Source: Deltaproteobacteria bacterium (lineage in GTDB: Bacteria; Desulfobacterota; Binatia; Binatales; Binataceae). Taken from it: 64,000 nucleotides of DNA. The DNA lies in contig JAKAVC010000042.1 in assembly GCA_021817345.1 (NCBI GenBank), positions 39,336-103,335 on the forward strand. The letters are read 5' to 3'. The notes under the pieces are model-generated. The model saw only the letters and a list, made by a program, of their open reading frames with translations. It searched no databases and was not told the origin of the DNA. Positions 56,184 through 64,000 of this stretch are shown here, piece by piece (the first letter of the stretch is position 1; every line of letters starts with the position of its first letter). The position numbers were made by a program, and so were the translations under genes.

Positions 56184-59100
56184 CTACGAGGCGACGCGGC
56201 GACGCGCGTCCTCCGCCTTCTGCTCGCCGTTTTCCGCCGCCTGGTCGATTGCTCGCTCGGAAGGAGCGACCAGGCCGTGAGCCTTGCGCCAGGTCCTGAG
56301 CCAGTCCTGCAACTGCTCCATATAAGTGTAGAAGACCGGCGTGATGTAAAGCGTCAGGAACTGCGAGAAAAACAGTCCACCCACGACCGCCACGCCGAGC
56401 GGACGGCGCGACTCCGAACCCGCGCCGAGCCCGGCCGCGATCGGCAGCACGCCGAACAGCGCAGCCATCGTGGTCATCATGATCGGGCGGAAGCGGACCG
56501 TCGCGCCTTCGAAAATCGCCTCGGCGGCGTTTTTGTTTTCGGTGCGCTGCGCGTCAAGGGCGAAGTCGATCATCATGATCGCGTTTTTCTTCACCAGGCC
56601 GACCAGCATGATCACGCCCACGAAGGCGAATAAATCGAGCTGCATGCCGAAGATCCACAGCGTCAGCAGTGCGCCGAGTCCCGCCGCGGGAAGGCCCGAC
56701 AGAATCGTGATTGGATGGATGAAGCTTTCATACAGCACGCCGAGCACCAGATAGATGACAAGGATCGTGATGAGGAGCAGTATCCCAAGCCCGCGCATCG
56801 AACTCTGAAACGCCTGCGCTGCGCCCTCGAACGACGTGGTTATCGAGGCCGGCAGATTGTCATTGGCAAGGCGCTTGATCTGGTCGAAAGCCTTGGCGAG
56901 CGAAACCCCGCGCGCGACGTCGAACGAGATTGTGACCGCGGGAAGCTGTCCGAAATGGTTGATCGAGAGCGGGCCAAGCGTGCGCCTGAACTTGACCAGC
57001 GTGTCGAGTGGCACCAGCGAACCGCCGCTCGAGCGCACGTAAAGCATCGAGAGCGTCGAAGGCCGGTTCTGGAACTGCGGCTCGACCTCCATGATGACTT
57101 CGTATTCGTCGTCGGAGGCGTAGATGGTTGAGATCTGCCGCGAGCCGTATGCGTCGTAGAGCGCGTCCTCAATAGCCTGGGCCGAGACGCCAAGGGTGTG
57201 GGCCTTGTCGCGGTCGATATCGACGGTGACCTGCGGATTGGCGATTTGCAGGTCGCTGTTGACGCCGCGCAAGTCGCGCATCGCGCGCATCCTGCGCTCG
57301 AGGATCTGTGCGTATTTGTAGAGTTCGTCGGTGTTCGGACCCTGCAGCGTCATCTGGTACATGCTGCGGGTGAACTGGCCGCCAACCTGTATCGGCGGCG
57401 GATTCATCAGGAACACTTCGAGCCCGGGAATCGAGTTGACCTTGGGTCTCCACCGCGCCATCAGCTGATCGACGCTGAGCTTGCGCTCGGAGCGCGGGAC
57501 GAGATGGCAGAAGAGGATTCCGCTGTTCGTGGCCCCGCCCGGGCCGCCGGTGCCGATGCTCGAGAAAAAGGCCTTGACATTGGGGTCCTTCATGACCATG
57601 TGCGCAAGGGCGAGCTGATGGGCCTTCATCGCGTCGAACGAGATTCCCTGGCGCGCGAGCGTGAACATCACGATTTCGTTGTTGTCCTCGCTCGGGATGA
57701 ATCCCTTCGGAATCGCGTAAAACATGAAGATGGTCGCGAGCAGAAGCGCTCCCGACATCACCATCGTGGCGAACCGATGGCGCATCGCCCAGGCGAGGCT
57801 CCGCTGGTAGGCAACGAGCGAGTCATCGAACCATCTCTCGGTCACCTGGTAGAAACGTCCATGACGCTGGCTGTGTTGCGGACGCAGAAACCGCCCGCAC
57901 AGCATCGGGGTCAGCGTCAGCGATACGAACCCCGAGACCAGGATGGCGGCGGCGATGGTGACCGCGAATTCATGCAGCAGGCGGCCCATGATCCCGCCCA
58001 TGAAGAGAACCGGGATGAACACGGCCGCCAGCGAAAAAGTCATCGACAGAATCGTGAAGCTGATCTCGCGCGAGCCGTCGAGCGCGGCCTCCATGACTCC
58101 CTTGCCCATCTCGAGGTGGCGCACGATGTTCTCGAGCATCACGATTGCGTCGTCCACCACGAACCCGACCGCCAGCGTGATCGCCATCAGCGACAGGTTG
58201 TCGAGCGAGTAGTTGAGCAGGTACATCACCGCGAACGTGCCGATAACCGACATCGGCAGCGCAAGGCTCGGGATGACCGTCGCCGACAGGTTCCTGAGGA
58301 ACAGGAAGATGACCATCACGACCAGGAACACGGTCAGCACGAGCGTGAACTCGACGTCGTGGACCGAGGCGCGGATCGTCTCGGAGCGGTCATAAAGCGT
58401 TGTCAGCTTGACGCTCGGCGGGAGATCCTCGCGAAATGTCCGCAGAAGCTTGCGGACGTTGTCGACGACTTCGACCGTGTTGGTGCCGGGCTGGCGCTGG
58501 ATTGCGAGCACCACGGCGGGCACGTCGTTCATCCATCCCGCGACCTTGTCGTCCTCCACGCTGTCGAGCACGCGGCCCAGTTCGTCGAGCCTGACGGGCG
58601 AGCCGTTTCGGTAGGCGACGATAAGCGGGCGGTATGCGGCGGCGTCGGTAAGCTGCCCCTTGGCCTGCACGGTGAAAGCCTCGTGCGGGCCGTAGAGCGT
58701 GCCGGTCGGCAGGTCGACGTTCGCGTTCTCGACCGCCTGGGCAACTTCGTCTATCCCGATTCCGTACGCCGCGAGCTTGCGCGGATTGACCTGGATTCGC
58801 ACCGCGTACTTCTGCGAGCCGTAAACCTGCACCTGCGCCACGCCGTTTATCATGGAGATGCGCTGCGCGAGGTAGGTCTCGGCGTAACGGTCAACCTCCG
58901 AGATGGGAAGCGTCGAGGAACTCAGCGCCAGGTAGAGGATCGGCGAGTCCGCGGGGTTGACCTTGCGGTAAAGCGGAGGATTCGGCATCCCCTGCGGCAG
59001 TTGGCCCTGCGCGGCGGCGATCGCCGACTGCACGTCCTGCGCCGCCGCGTCGATGTTGCGGCTCAGGTCGAACTGGAGCGTAATCGAGGTCTGGCCCAGG

Positions 59101-59354
59101 ATGTTCGTCGAGCTCATCTGCGAGAGCCCCGCGATGGTCGAGAACTGCTTTTCGAGCGGAGTCGCCACCGACGACGCCATCGTCTCCGGACTTGCGCCGG
59201 GCAAAGTCGCGGTGACCATGATCGTCGGAAAATCGACGTTGGGCAGATCGCTGACCGGGAGAAAGCGAAAGGCGATGATGCCGAACAAGATGATCGCCGC
59301 CGAAACCAGCGTCGTCATCACCGGGCGGCGTATGAACAGTTCGGCGAGGTTCAC
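56184..59354 (-). CDS. RND efflux permease, HAE1/MdtB-like
   Basis: 1056 aa; MNLAELFIRRPVMTTLVSAAIILFGIIAFRFLPVSDLPNVDFPTIMVTATLPGASPETMASSVATPLE. Confidence 0.96.
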   Translation of the reverse strand: MNLAELFIRRPVMTTLVSAAIILFGIIAFRFLPVSDLPNVDFPTIMVTATLPGASPETMASSVATPLEKQFSTIAGLSQMSSTNILGQTSITLQFDLSRNIDAAAQDVQSAIAAAQGQLPQGMPNPPLYRKVNPADSPILYLALSSSTLPISEVDRYAETYLAQRISMINGVAQVQVYGSQKYAVRIQVNPRKLAAYGIGIDEVAQAVENANVDLPTGTLYGPHEAFTVQAKGQLTDAAAYRPLIVAYRNGSPVRLDELGRVLDSVEDDKVAGWMNDVPAVVLAIQRQPGTNTVEVVDNVRKLLRTFREDLPPSVKLTTLYDRSETIRASVHDVEFTLVLTVFLVVMVIFLFLRNLSATVIPSLALPMSVIGTFAVMYLLNYSLDNLSLMAITLAVGFVVDDAIVMLENIVRHLEMGKGVMEAALDGSREISFTILSMTFSLAAVFIPVLFMGGIMGRLLHEFAVTIAAAILVSGFVSLTLTPMLCGRFLRPQHSQRHGRFYQVTERWFDDSLVAYQRSLAWAMRHRFATMVMSGALLLATIFMFYAIPKGFIPSEDNNEIVMFTLARQGISFDAMKAHQLALAHMVMKDPNVKAFFSSIGTGGPGGATNSGILFCHLVPRSERKLSVDQLMARWRPKVNSIPGLEVFLMNPPPIQVGGQFTRSMYQMTLQGPNTDELYKYAQILERRMRAMRDLRGVNSDLQIANPQVTVDIDRDKAHTLGVSAQAIEDALYDAYGSRQISTIYASDDEYEVIMEVEPQFQNRPSTLSMLYVRSSGGSLVPLDTLVKFRRTLGPLSINHFGQLPAVTISFDVARGVSLAKAFDQIKRLANDNLPASITTSFEGAAQAFQSSMRGLGILLLITILVIYLVLGVLYESFIHPITILSGLPAAGLGALLTLWIFGMQLDLFAFVGVIMLVGLVKKNAIMMIDFALDAQRTENKNAAEAIFEGATVRFRPIMMTTMAALFGVLPIAAGLGAGSESRRPLGVAVVGGLFFSQFLTLYITPVFYTYMEQLQDWLRTWRKAHGLVAPSERAIDQAAENGEQKAEDARRRVAS

Positions 59355-60577
59355 GACGCGGCCTGCCGCGGTTCGAGGCCCTGTTTGATGATCACGGTGG
59401 CGCCGGGAACCAGCCTGAGTTGGCCGTCGGTGACGACCGTCTCACCGGCCTTGAGCCCGCGCGCAATCACGGTGTCGCCGCCCACGGTCGCGCCGAGGAC
59501 CACCTTGCGCATCTCGGCTTTCATCTTCCGGCCCACCACGAAGACATACGAACCGTCCTGCCCGGTCTGAACGGCCTGGCTCGGCACCACGACCTGGTCA
59601 GGCATCCTTCTGACGACCAGCGTCACATTGACGAATTGTCCAGGCCACAACTGCTCATTGGCGTTCTTGAACGTGCCCTTGAGCAGGATTGTTCCGGTCG
59701 TGGAATCGACCTGGTTGTCGATGAAGGAAAGATAGCCCCGTTCGCGCTCGTCCTTGTCGGTCGGAGTCGTGACAAAGACGGGCAGCGGATGCTCGGCCAT
59801 GTTGGCGCGCACCTGGTCGAGGTCCTTTTCAGGAATCGAGAAGTCAACGTACACGGGGTGGATCTGGTTTATCGTCACCATCGCGGTGTCGGCGTTGGCC
59901 TTGACCAGGTTGCCCGCGTGCACGATCAGGTTGCCGGTGCGGCCGTCGATAGGCGAGCGGATCCGCGTGTAGGAAAGATTGATCCGCGCGTTCTGGACCG
60001 CCGCCTCGTCCGCCGCGACTGAGGCCTTGAGACCTTCGTAGGCCGCCAGCGCCTGGTCATACTGCTGCTGAGAGCCGACACGCTTCTTCAGAAGATAGGC
60101 GTAGCGTTCGTAATCAGCCTTGGCCTGCGCAAGTTGCGCCCGATCCTTGGCGAGGTCGGCCTGGGCCTGAAGAAGCGCAGCCTGGTACGGGCGAGGGTCG
60201 AGTGTGAAAAGCAGGTCGCCTTTTTTAACGTCCTGGCCCTCGTGGAAATGGACTTCGAGCACCTCGCCGTTGATCTGAGCCTTTATGTCAACGGTCGAGT
60301 GCGCCTCGACCTTGCCGATCGCGTGGAGCTCGTCGGCGACCGTTTTGCGCACGGCCTTCGCGACCAGCACCGGCACGTGCATGCTCGCGACGTAGCCCTC
60401 GTTCCCTCCGCGCGAACATCCCACGGCCACGCCGATTGCGAACACGAGCGCGGCAATGCCCGCCAGGCGGGAACGCCCGCGACCGGGGCGCGCAGTCCGG
60501 GGCGCACGGCAGCATTCGAGGCCGTCACCCGGCGTGCAATACGCCCTCTGTTCGTTCGACCCCAAGGTATCCATCAA
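59351..60577 (-). CDS. RND efflux periplasmic adaptor subunit
   Basis: DIKAQINGEVLEVHFHEGQDVKKGDLLFTLDPRPYQAAL...ARINLSYTRIRSPIDGRTGNL; 4-bp overlap with the permease. Confidence 0.94.
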   Translation of the reverse strand: MMDTLGSNEQRAYCTPGDGLECCRAPRTARPGRGRSRLAGIAALVFAIGVAVGCSRGGNEGYVASMHVPVLVAKAVRKTVADELHAIGKVEAHSTVDIKAQINGEVLEVHFHEGQDVKKGDLLFTLDPRPYQAALLQAQADLAKDRAQLAQAKADYERYAYLLKKRVGSQQQYDQALAAYEGLKASVAADEAAVQNARINLSYTRIRSPIDGRTGNLIVHAGNLVKANADTAMVTINQIHPVYVDFSIPEKDLDQVRANMAEHPLPVFVTTPTDKDERERGYLSFIDNQVDSTTGTILLKGTFKNANEQLWPGQFVNVTLVVRRMPDQVVVPSQAVQTGQDGSYVFVVGRKMKAEMRKVVLGATVGGDTVIARGLKAGETVVTDGQLRLVPGATVIIKQGLEPRQAAS

Positions 60578-60825
60578 GATTGTAAATGCTTTTCAACAAT
60601 ACGGCTCGGAGAGCTCGGGCGACGGCTCAATCCTTTCTTTGGACGACGCCCGAATCCTTTCAACCGTCGCGGCAATCATGATTTTACCAGTCTTGTCCGA
60701 AACTGGGAAAACCATGTTTTCTGAACCGGAGCGCGCGATCCGGTCAGTCGCGCGGTTCCCCGGACTGGCGCGCCGGGCGGGCGGTCCACGCTTGAGCGGC
60801 TGGCGCGCGTTACCCGAGGTCCGAT

Positions 60826-61923
60826 TCAGATGCTCAGCCGGTACAGCTCGGCCACATTGTCGTGCAGGATGAGGTCCTTCTCCTCGGCGGTCAGCTCGGC
60901 CGTATGCTCGCGCAGAAGCTCGGGTGAATGCGGCCAGGTCGAATCGCTATGGGGAAAATCATTCGCCCACATCAGGCGCCGCGCGTTGCAGAGCTTCGCT
61001 ATCCGAAACGCCACCCAGTCGTCCTGGAAGGTCAGGTACACGTTCTCGCGGAAATACTCGCTCGGCATCTTCGAGAGCGTGCCGGCGGTCAGCCAGTAGC
61101 GATGGCGGTCGTAGGCGTGGTCCATGCGATACATGTAATGCGGGACCCATCCCGCATCCGCCTCCACGCACACCACCTTGAGTTTCGGATGGCGCTCGAA
61201 GACGCCGCCCAGGATGAACGTTCCGATGATGTCCTGGCATCCGCGGATGATCGACAGGAAGCCATTGAGCCGCGGCCCGCGCGTCTCGAAACGGTCCTGC
61301 TGGCTGGTCAGGATATGAAAGCTGAGCGGCAGTTCGAGATCGATAGCGGCTTCGTAAAACGGATCGTAAATCGGATCGTCGTAATCGCTCACCGCGGGAT
61401 TGCCGGGCATCATCACGCCCCTGAGCCCCAATTCCTTTATCCTGCGAAGATCCGCGATTCCCTCGTCCACCGAGCGCATCGCGGTCTGCCCGAGCCCGAT
61501 AAGCCTGTCCGGATGGACCGAGCAGTATTCGGTGATCCAGAGGTTGTAGGCGTCGAAGCAGGCCTTCTTGTAGTCGAAGTCCGGATGATTGCAGAGCAGC
61601 ATCCCGACCGTCGGGTAAAGAATCTCCGCGCTGACGCCGTCACGCTCTTGCTCGGCGAGCCGCGCGTCGGGATCCCATCCGCCGCGATGCATCTCATCAA
61701 ATTTGACGCCGCCCACCGCGAGCTGTTCGGCGCTTTTGCCGGCCGCCGCGACCAAGCCCATCAGAAGCGGGCGCTTCATCCCATCAACCAAAAACATGTC
61801 GCCGAGCTTGGGGTCGCGAACCATCCGCGGCGCGCGCTCGCGGAATTTACGATCGCATCGATCGACGTAGGTGCCCGGCGGTTCGGTTATATGCGAATCC
61901 GCGGAGATGACCGGCTTTGACAT
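60826..61923 (-). CDS. amidohydrolase-family (metal-dependent hydrolase) protein
   Basis: MSKPVISADSHITEPPGTYVDRC; MLLCNHPDFDYKKACFDAYNLWITEYCSVHPDRLIGLG; WANDFPHSDSTWPHS. Confidence 0.92.
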   Translation of the reverse strand: MSKPVISADSHITEPPGTYVDRCDRKFRERAPRMVRDPKLGDMFLVDGMKRPLLMGLVAAAGKSAEQLAVGGVKFDEMHRGGWDPDARLAEQERDGVSAEILYPTVGMLLCNHPDFDYKKACFDAYNLWITEYCSVHPDRLIGLGQTAMRSVDEGIADLRRIKELGLRGVMMPGNPAVSDYDDPIYDPFYEAAIDLELPLSFHILTSQQDRFETRGPRLNGFLSIIRGCQDIIGTFILGGVFERHPKLKVVCVEADAGWVPHYMYRMDHAYDRHRYWLTAGTLSKMPSEYFRENVYLTFQDDWVAFRIAKLCNARRLMWANDFPHSDSTWPHSPELLREHTAELTAEEKDLILHDNVAELYRLSI

Positions 61924-61994
61924 GATGCGCTCTCCCAATGTTTTGGTCCTGCGCAGCCCCGGACCCGTAATGACCATTTTAAAGCACTTATTAC

Positions 61995-62013
61995 TAAACG
62001 ATTGTTCCGTTTA
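61995..62013. promoter_or_regulatory. inverted repeat TAAACG-N7-CGTTTA in divergent promoter region
   Basis: 6-bp arms between the divergent amidohydrolase and methyltransferase genes. Confidence 0.4.
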
Positions 62014-62123
62014 CAACGAAAAAATCCGGTGCGCGATTTTGCGCGCTGGAACCGGGTTGATCCGGTGGGCTATCCTGTCGCACAGGCACCCTCGTGGTTG
62101 CGGCCAGGCAAGGTTTCTCGGCG

Positions 62124-62807
62124 ATGGAAAAAGGTCTGAAGCGCGCGTTCGATAGCGGCGCGCAGAACTACGACAGCGCTCGGCGCAAGCTCGTGCCGTG
62201 CTTCGACGACTTTTATCGGGCGGCGATCGAGCTCATCCCGTTCGAGCGCGACGCCGAATTCGACGTTCTCGACCTCGGCGCCGGCACGGGCCTTTTCTCG
62301 GCGCTGCTTGCTTACAGCTTTCCCGGCGCGCGGATCACGCTCGTCGACGTGTCCGATGAAATGCTGGCGCGGGCGCGCGAGCGGCTCGGTCCCGGCGGCG
62401 CGCGCTTTCGGTTCGTCGAACGCGATTACGCCGAGAATCGCGGGCTCGACGGCCCCTATGACGCGATCGTCTCGGCGCTCTCGATCCATCATCTTGCCGA
62501 CGACGACAAGCGCGCGCTCTTCCGCCGCGTGCGCGAAGCGCTCAAACCGGGCGGCGTGTTCGTCAATGCCGACCAGGTACGCGGCGAAACCGACGCAATG
62601 GAAAGGCGCAGCCATGCCAGATGGCTTGAGCGCGTGCGCGAACTCGGCGCGAGCGAGCGCGACCTGGCGCAGGCGCGCGAGCGGATGAAGTTCGACCGCA
62701 CCGCGACAGTCTCGGCGCAGCTCCAATGGCTTCGCGAGGCGGGCTTTCGGGAAGTGGCCTGCTCGTATCGCAACCTTATTTTCGCGGTCTATTCAGGCGA
62801 AAAATAA
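62124..62807 (+). CDS. class I SAM-dependent methyltransferase
   Basis: FDVLDLGAGTGLFSALLAYSFPGARITLVDVSDEMLARARERL motif I and post-I. Confidence 0.93.
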   Translation: MEKGLKRAFDSGAQNYDSARRKLVPCFDDFYRAAIELIPFERDAEFDVLDLGAGTGLFSALLAYSFPGARITLVDVSDEMLARARERLGPGGARFRFVERDYAENRGLDGPYDAIVSALSIHHLADDDKRALFRRVREALKPGGVFVNADQVRGETDAMERRSHARWLERVRELGASERDLAQARERMKFDRTATVSAQLQWLREAGFREVACSYRNLIFAVYSGEK

Positions 62808-62855
62808 CCGCGATTCGCCGCGCGGAGTTTTGCCGCCGTCTCCGCGCGAACCGTC

Positions 62856-63533
62856 ATGGAGCCGGATAATATGGCGTTCAGCGCGGAACTCTGGAAATCG
62901 ATTGACAACATCTATCGCGGGATCCTGCGCCATCCGTTCGTGCGGAGACTCGGCGACGGCACGCTCTCGCGCGAAAGCTTCAAGTACTATGTTGTGCAGG
63001 ACGCGCTCTATCTGCGCGAGTTCGGCCGTGCGCTATCGGTTGCGGCCGCGCGCGCCCCGCATGACGACTGGATCGTGATGTTCAACGAGCACGCGGCCAA
63101 TGCGCTTCGGGTCGAGCGTTCGTTGCATGAGGGCTTTTTCAGGGATTTCGGGCTATCGCCGCAGGAGGTCGCCGCGACTCCGCCCGCGCCCGCAAACCTT
63201 GCGTACACAAGTTTTTTGCTTGCGACGGTTTACGGCGGCACGTTTCACGAGGCGCTCGGCGCGCTCTTGCCGTGCTACTGGATTTACTGGGAGGTCGGCA
63301 AGGAACTCGAACGCAAGGGCTCTCCCGATCCGCTTTACCAGCGATGGATCGCGACCTACGCGTCCGAGGAGTTCGCCGGCGTCGTCAAGGCCGTGATCCA
63401 GGCGCTCGACGAGACGGCGGAAAAGCTTCGTCCCGCCGAGCGCGAGGCGGTCGCGCGATGCTTCGTCACGACCAGCCGCTACGAATGGATGTTCTGGGAC
63501 ATGGGATACCGGCGCGAGGGATGGCCCGTGTAA
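62856..63533 (+). CDS. tenA: TenA/thiaminase II-family protein
   Basis: HPFVRRLGDGTLSRESFKYYVVQDALYLREFGRALSVAAARAP; LPCYWIYWEVGKEL; YEWMFWDMGYR. Confidence 0.92.
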   Translation: MEPDNMAFSAELWKSIDNIYRGILRHPFVRRLGDGTLSRESFKYYVVQDALYLREFGRALSVAAARAPHDDWIVMFNEHAANALRVERSLHEGFFRDFGLSPQEVAATPPAPANLAYTSFLLATVYGGTFHEALGALLPCYWIYWEVGKELERKGSPDPLYQRWIATYASEEFAGVVKAVIQALDETAEKLRPAEREAVARCFVTTSRYEWMFWDMGYRREGWPV

Positions 63534-63550
63534 GGGCCATCCCTCGTTTT
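63516..63550 (+). terminator. intrinsic terminator overlapping the end of tenA
   Basis: GAGGGATGGCCC-gtgtaa-GGGCCATCCCTC then GTTTT; the tenA stop TAA lies in the loop. Confidence 0.85.
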
Positions 63551-63567
63551 CCATTCCATGCACTCGG

Positions 63568-64000
63568 TCAGCGCGGAATCACCGGCAGCAGGATGTGCGA
63601 CGCGGCTCCCGCCTTATGGAATACGGATTGATGCGCGGTTTTGAGTTCGGTATCGGCACCGAGTTCGCCGCCCGTGTTCGGATTGCGATCGTAGCGCGGA
63701 AAGTTGCTCGAGGTTATTTCCACGCGCAACCGATGGCCGCGGCGGAAGACGTGGCTGGTTGACCACATGTCGATGTCGTACGCGTGGATTTCGCCCGGCT
63801 TGATGAGGGTCGGCGTGGAGAGCGACTCGCGAAAGCGAGCGCGTATCACGCCCTCGGCGATATTGTGCGCGTATCCGTCCGGGCGGACATCGACGAGCTT
63901 CGCCATGAAGTCGGTGTCGGGCGAGGACGACGCGGCGAAGAGCTTCATCGCGATCGGTCCGGTGACTTCGAGATCGGATTCCAGCGTCGCACCTGTATAG
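63568..64000 (-). CDS. CocE/NonD-family hydrolase, C-terminal portion (partial, runs off window end)
   Basis: GATLESDLEVTGPIAMKLFAASSSPDTDFMAKLVDVRPDGYAHNIAEGVIRARFRES...FRRGHRLRVEITSSNFPRYDRNPNTG (X-Pro dipeptidyl-peptidase C-terminal-like domain). Confidence 0.88.
   Translation of the reverse strand, partial: YTGATLESDLEVTGPIAMKLFAASSSPDTDFMAKLVDVRPDGYAHNIAEGVIRARFRESLSTPTLIKPGEIHAYDIDMWSTSHVFRRGHRLRVEITSSNFPRYDRNPNTGGELGADTELKTAHQSVFHKAGAASHILLPVIPR

Noticed and set aside
57198-59570. 790-aa plus-strand ORF opposite the RND permease
   Set aside because: Antisense frame in GC-rich DNA with biased Arg/His/Asp composition; the minus-strand RND permease is unambiguous.
1-64000. CRISPR array or cas genes
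   Set aside because: No regularly spaced identical repeats with variable spacers and no Cas motifs; short tandem repeats seen have two units and no spacers.

Overview
GC-rich bacterial chromosomal window from a Gram-negative, F420-using lineage. The gene content is compatible with a deep-branching proteobacterial or Binatota-like genome, but I cannot prove taxonomy from sequence alone. Most of the window is housekeeping: nadD-proA-proB-obgE-(LLM)-rpmA-rplU; sufT; a DEDD exonuclease/UvrC-like fusion; cofC; mlaEFDC plus mlaA; lipA-lipB; the pyruvate dehydrogenase complex with lpdA; rnhB; an RNase II-family gene; tRNA-Leu(UAA); a TonB receptor with TonB; Ku and LigD; an RND efflux pair; an amidohydrolase; tenA. 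The 42.2-50 kb stretch is more accessory (monoheme cytochromes, coiled-coil porin, cupin, Met-rich periplasmic protein, DUF2267, DksA-like protein). I found no CRISPR array, prophage, transposase or recognisable defence island. The signals most worth a second look are: a nested inverted-repeat (MITE-like) element next to lpdA; a related repeat that has become the C-terminus of the exonuclease/UvrC-like protein; a cytochrome/porin/Met-rich locus with a decayed cytochrome fragment; an RNase II-family gene whose best start is ACG; an opposite-strand membrane gene inside the pdh cluster; paired 16-bp repeats upstream of pdhA; and a terminator whose loop contains the tenA stop codon. All family calls come from reading the translations; no database search was run.
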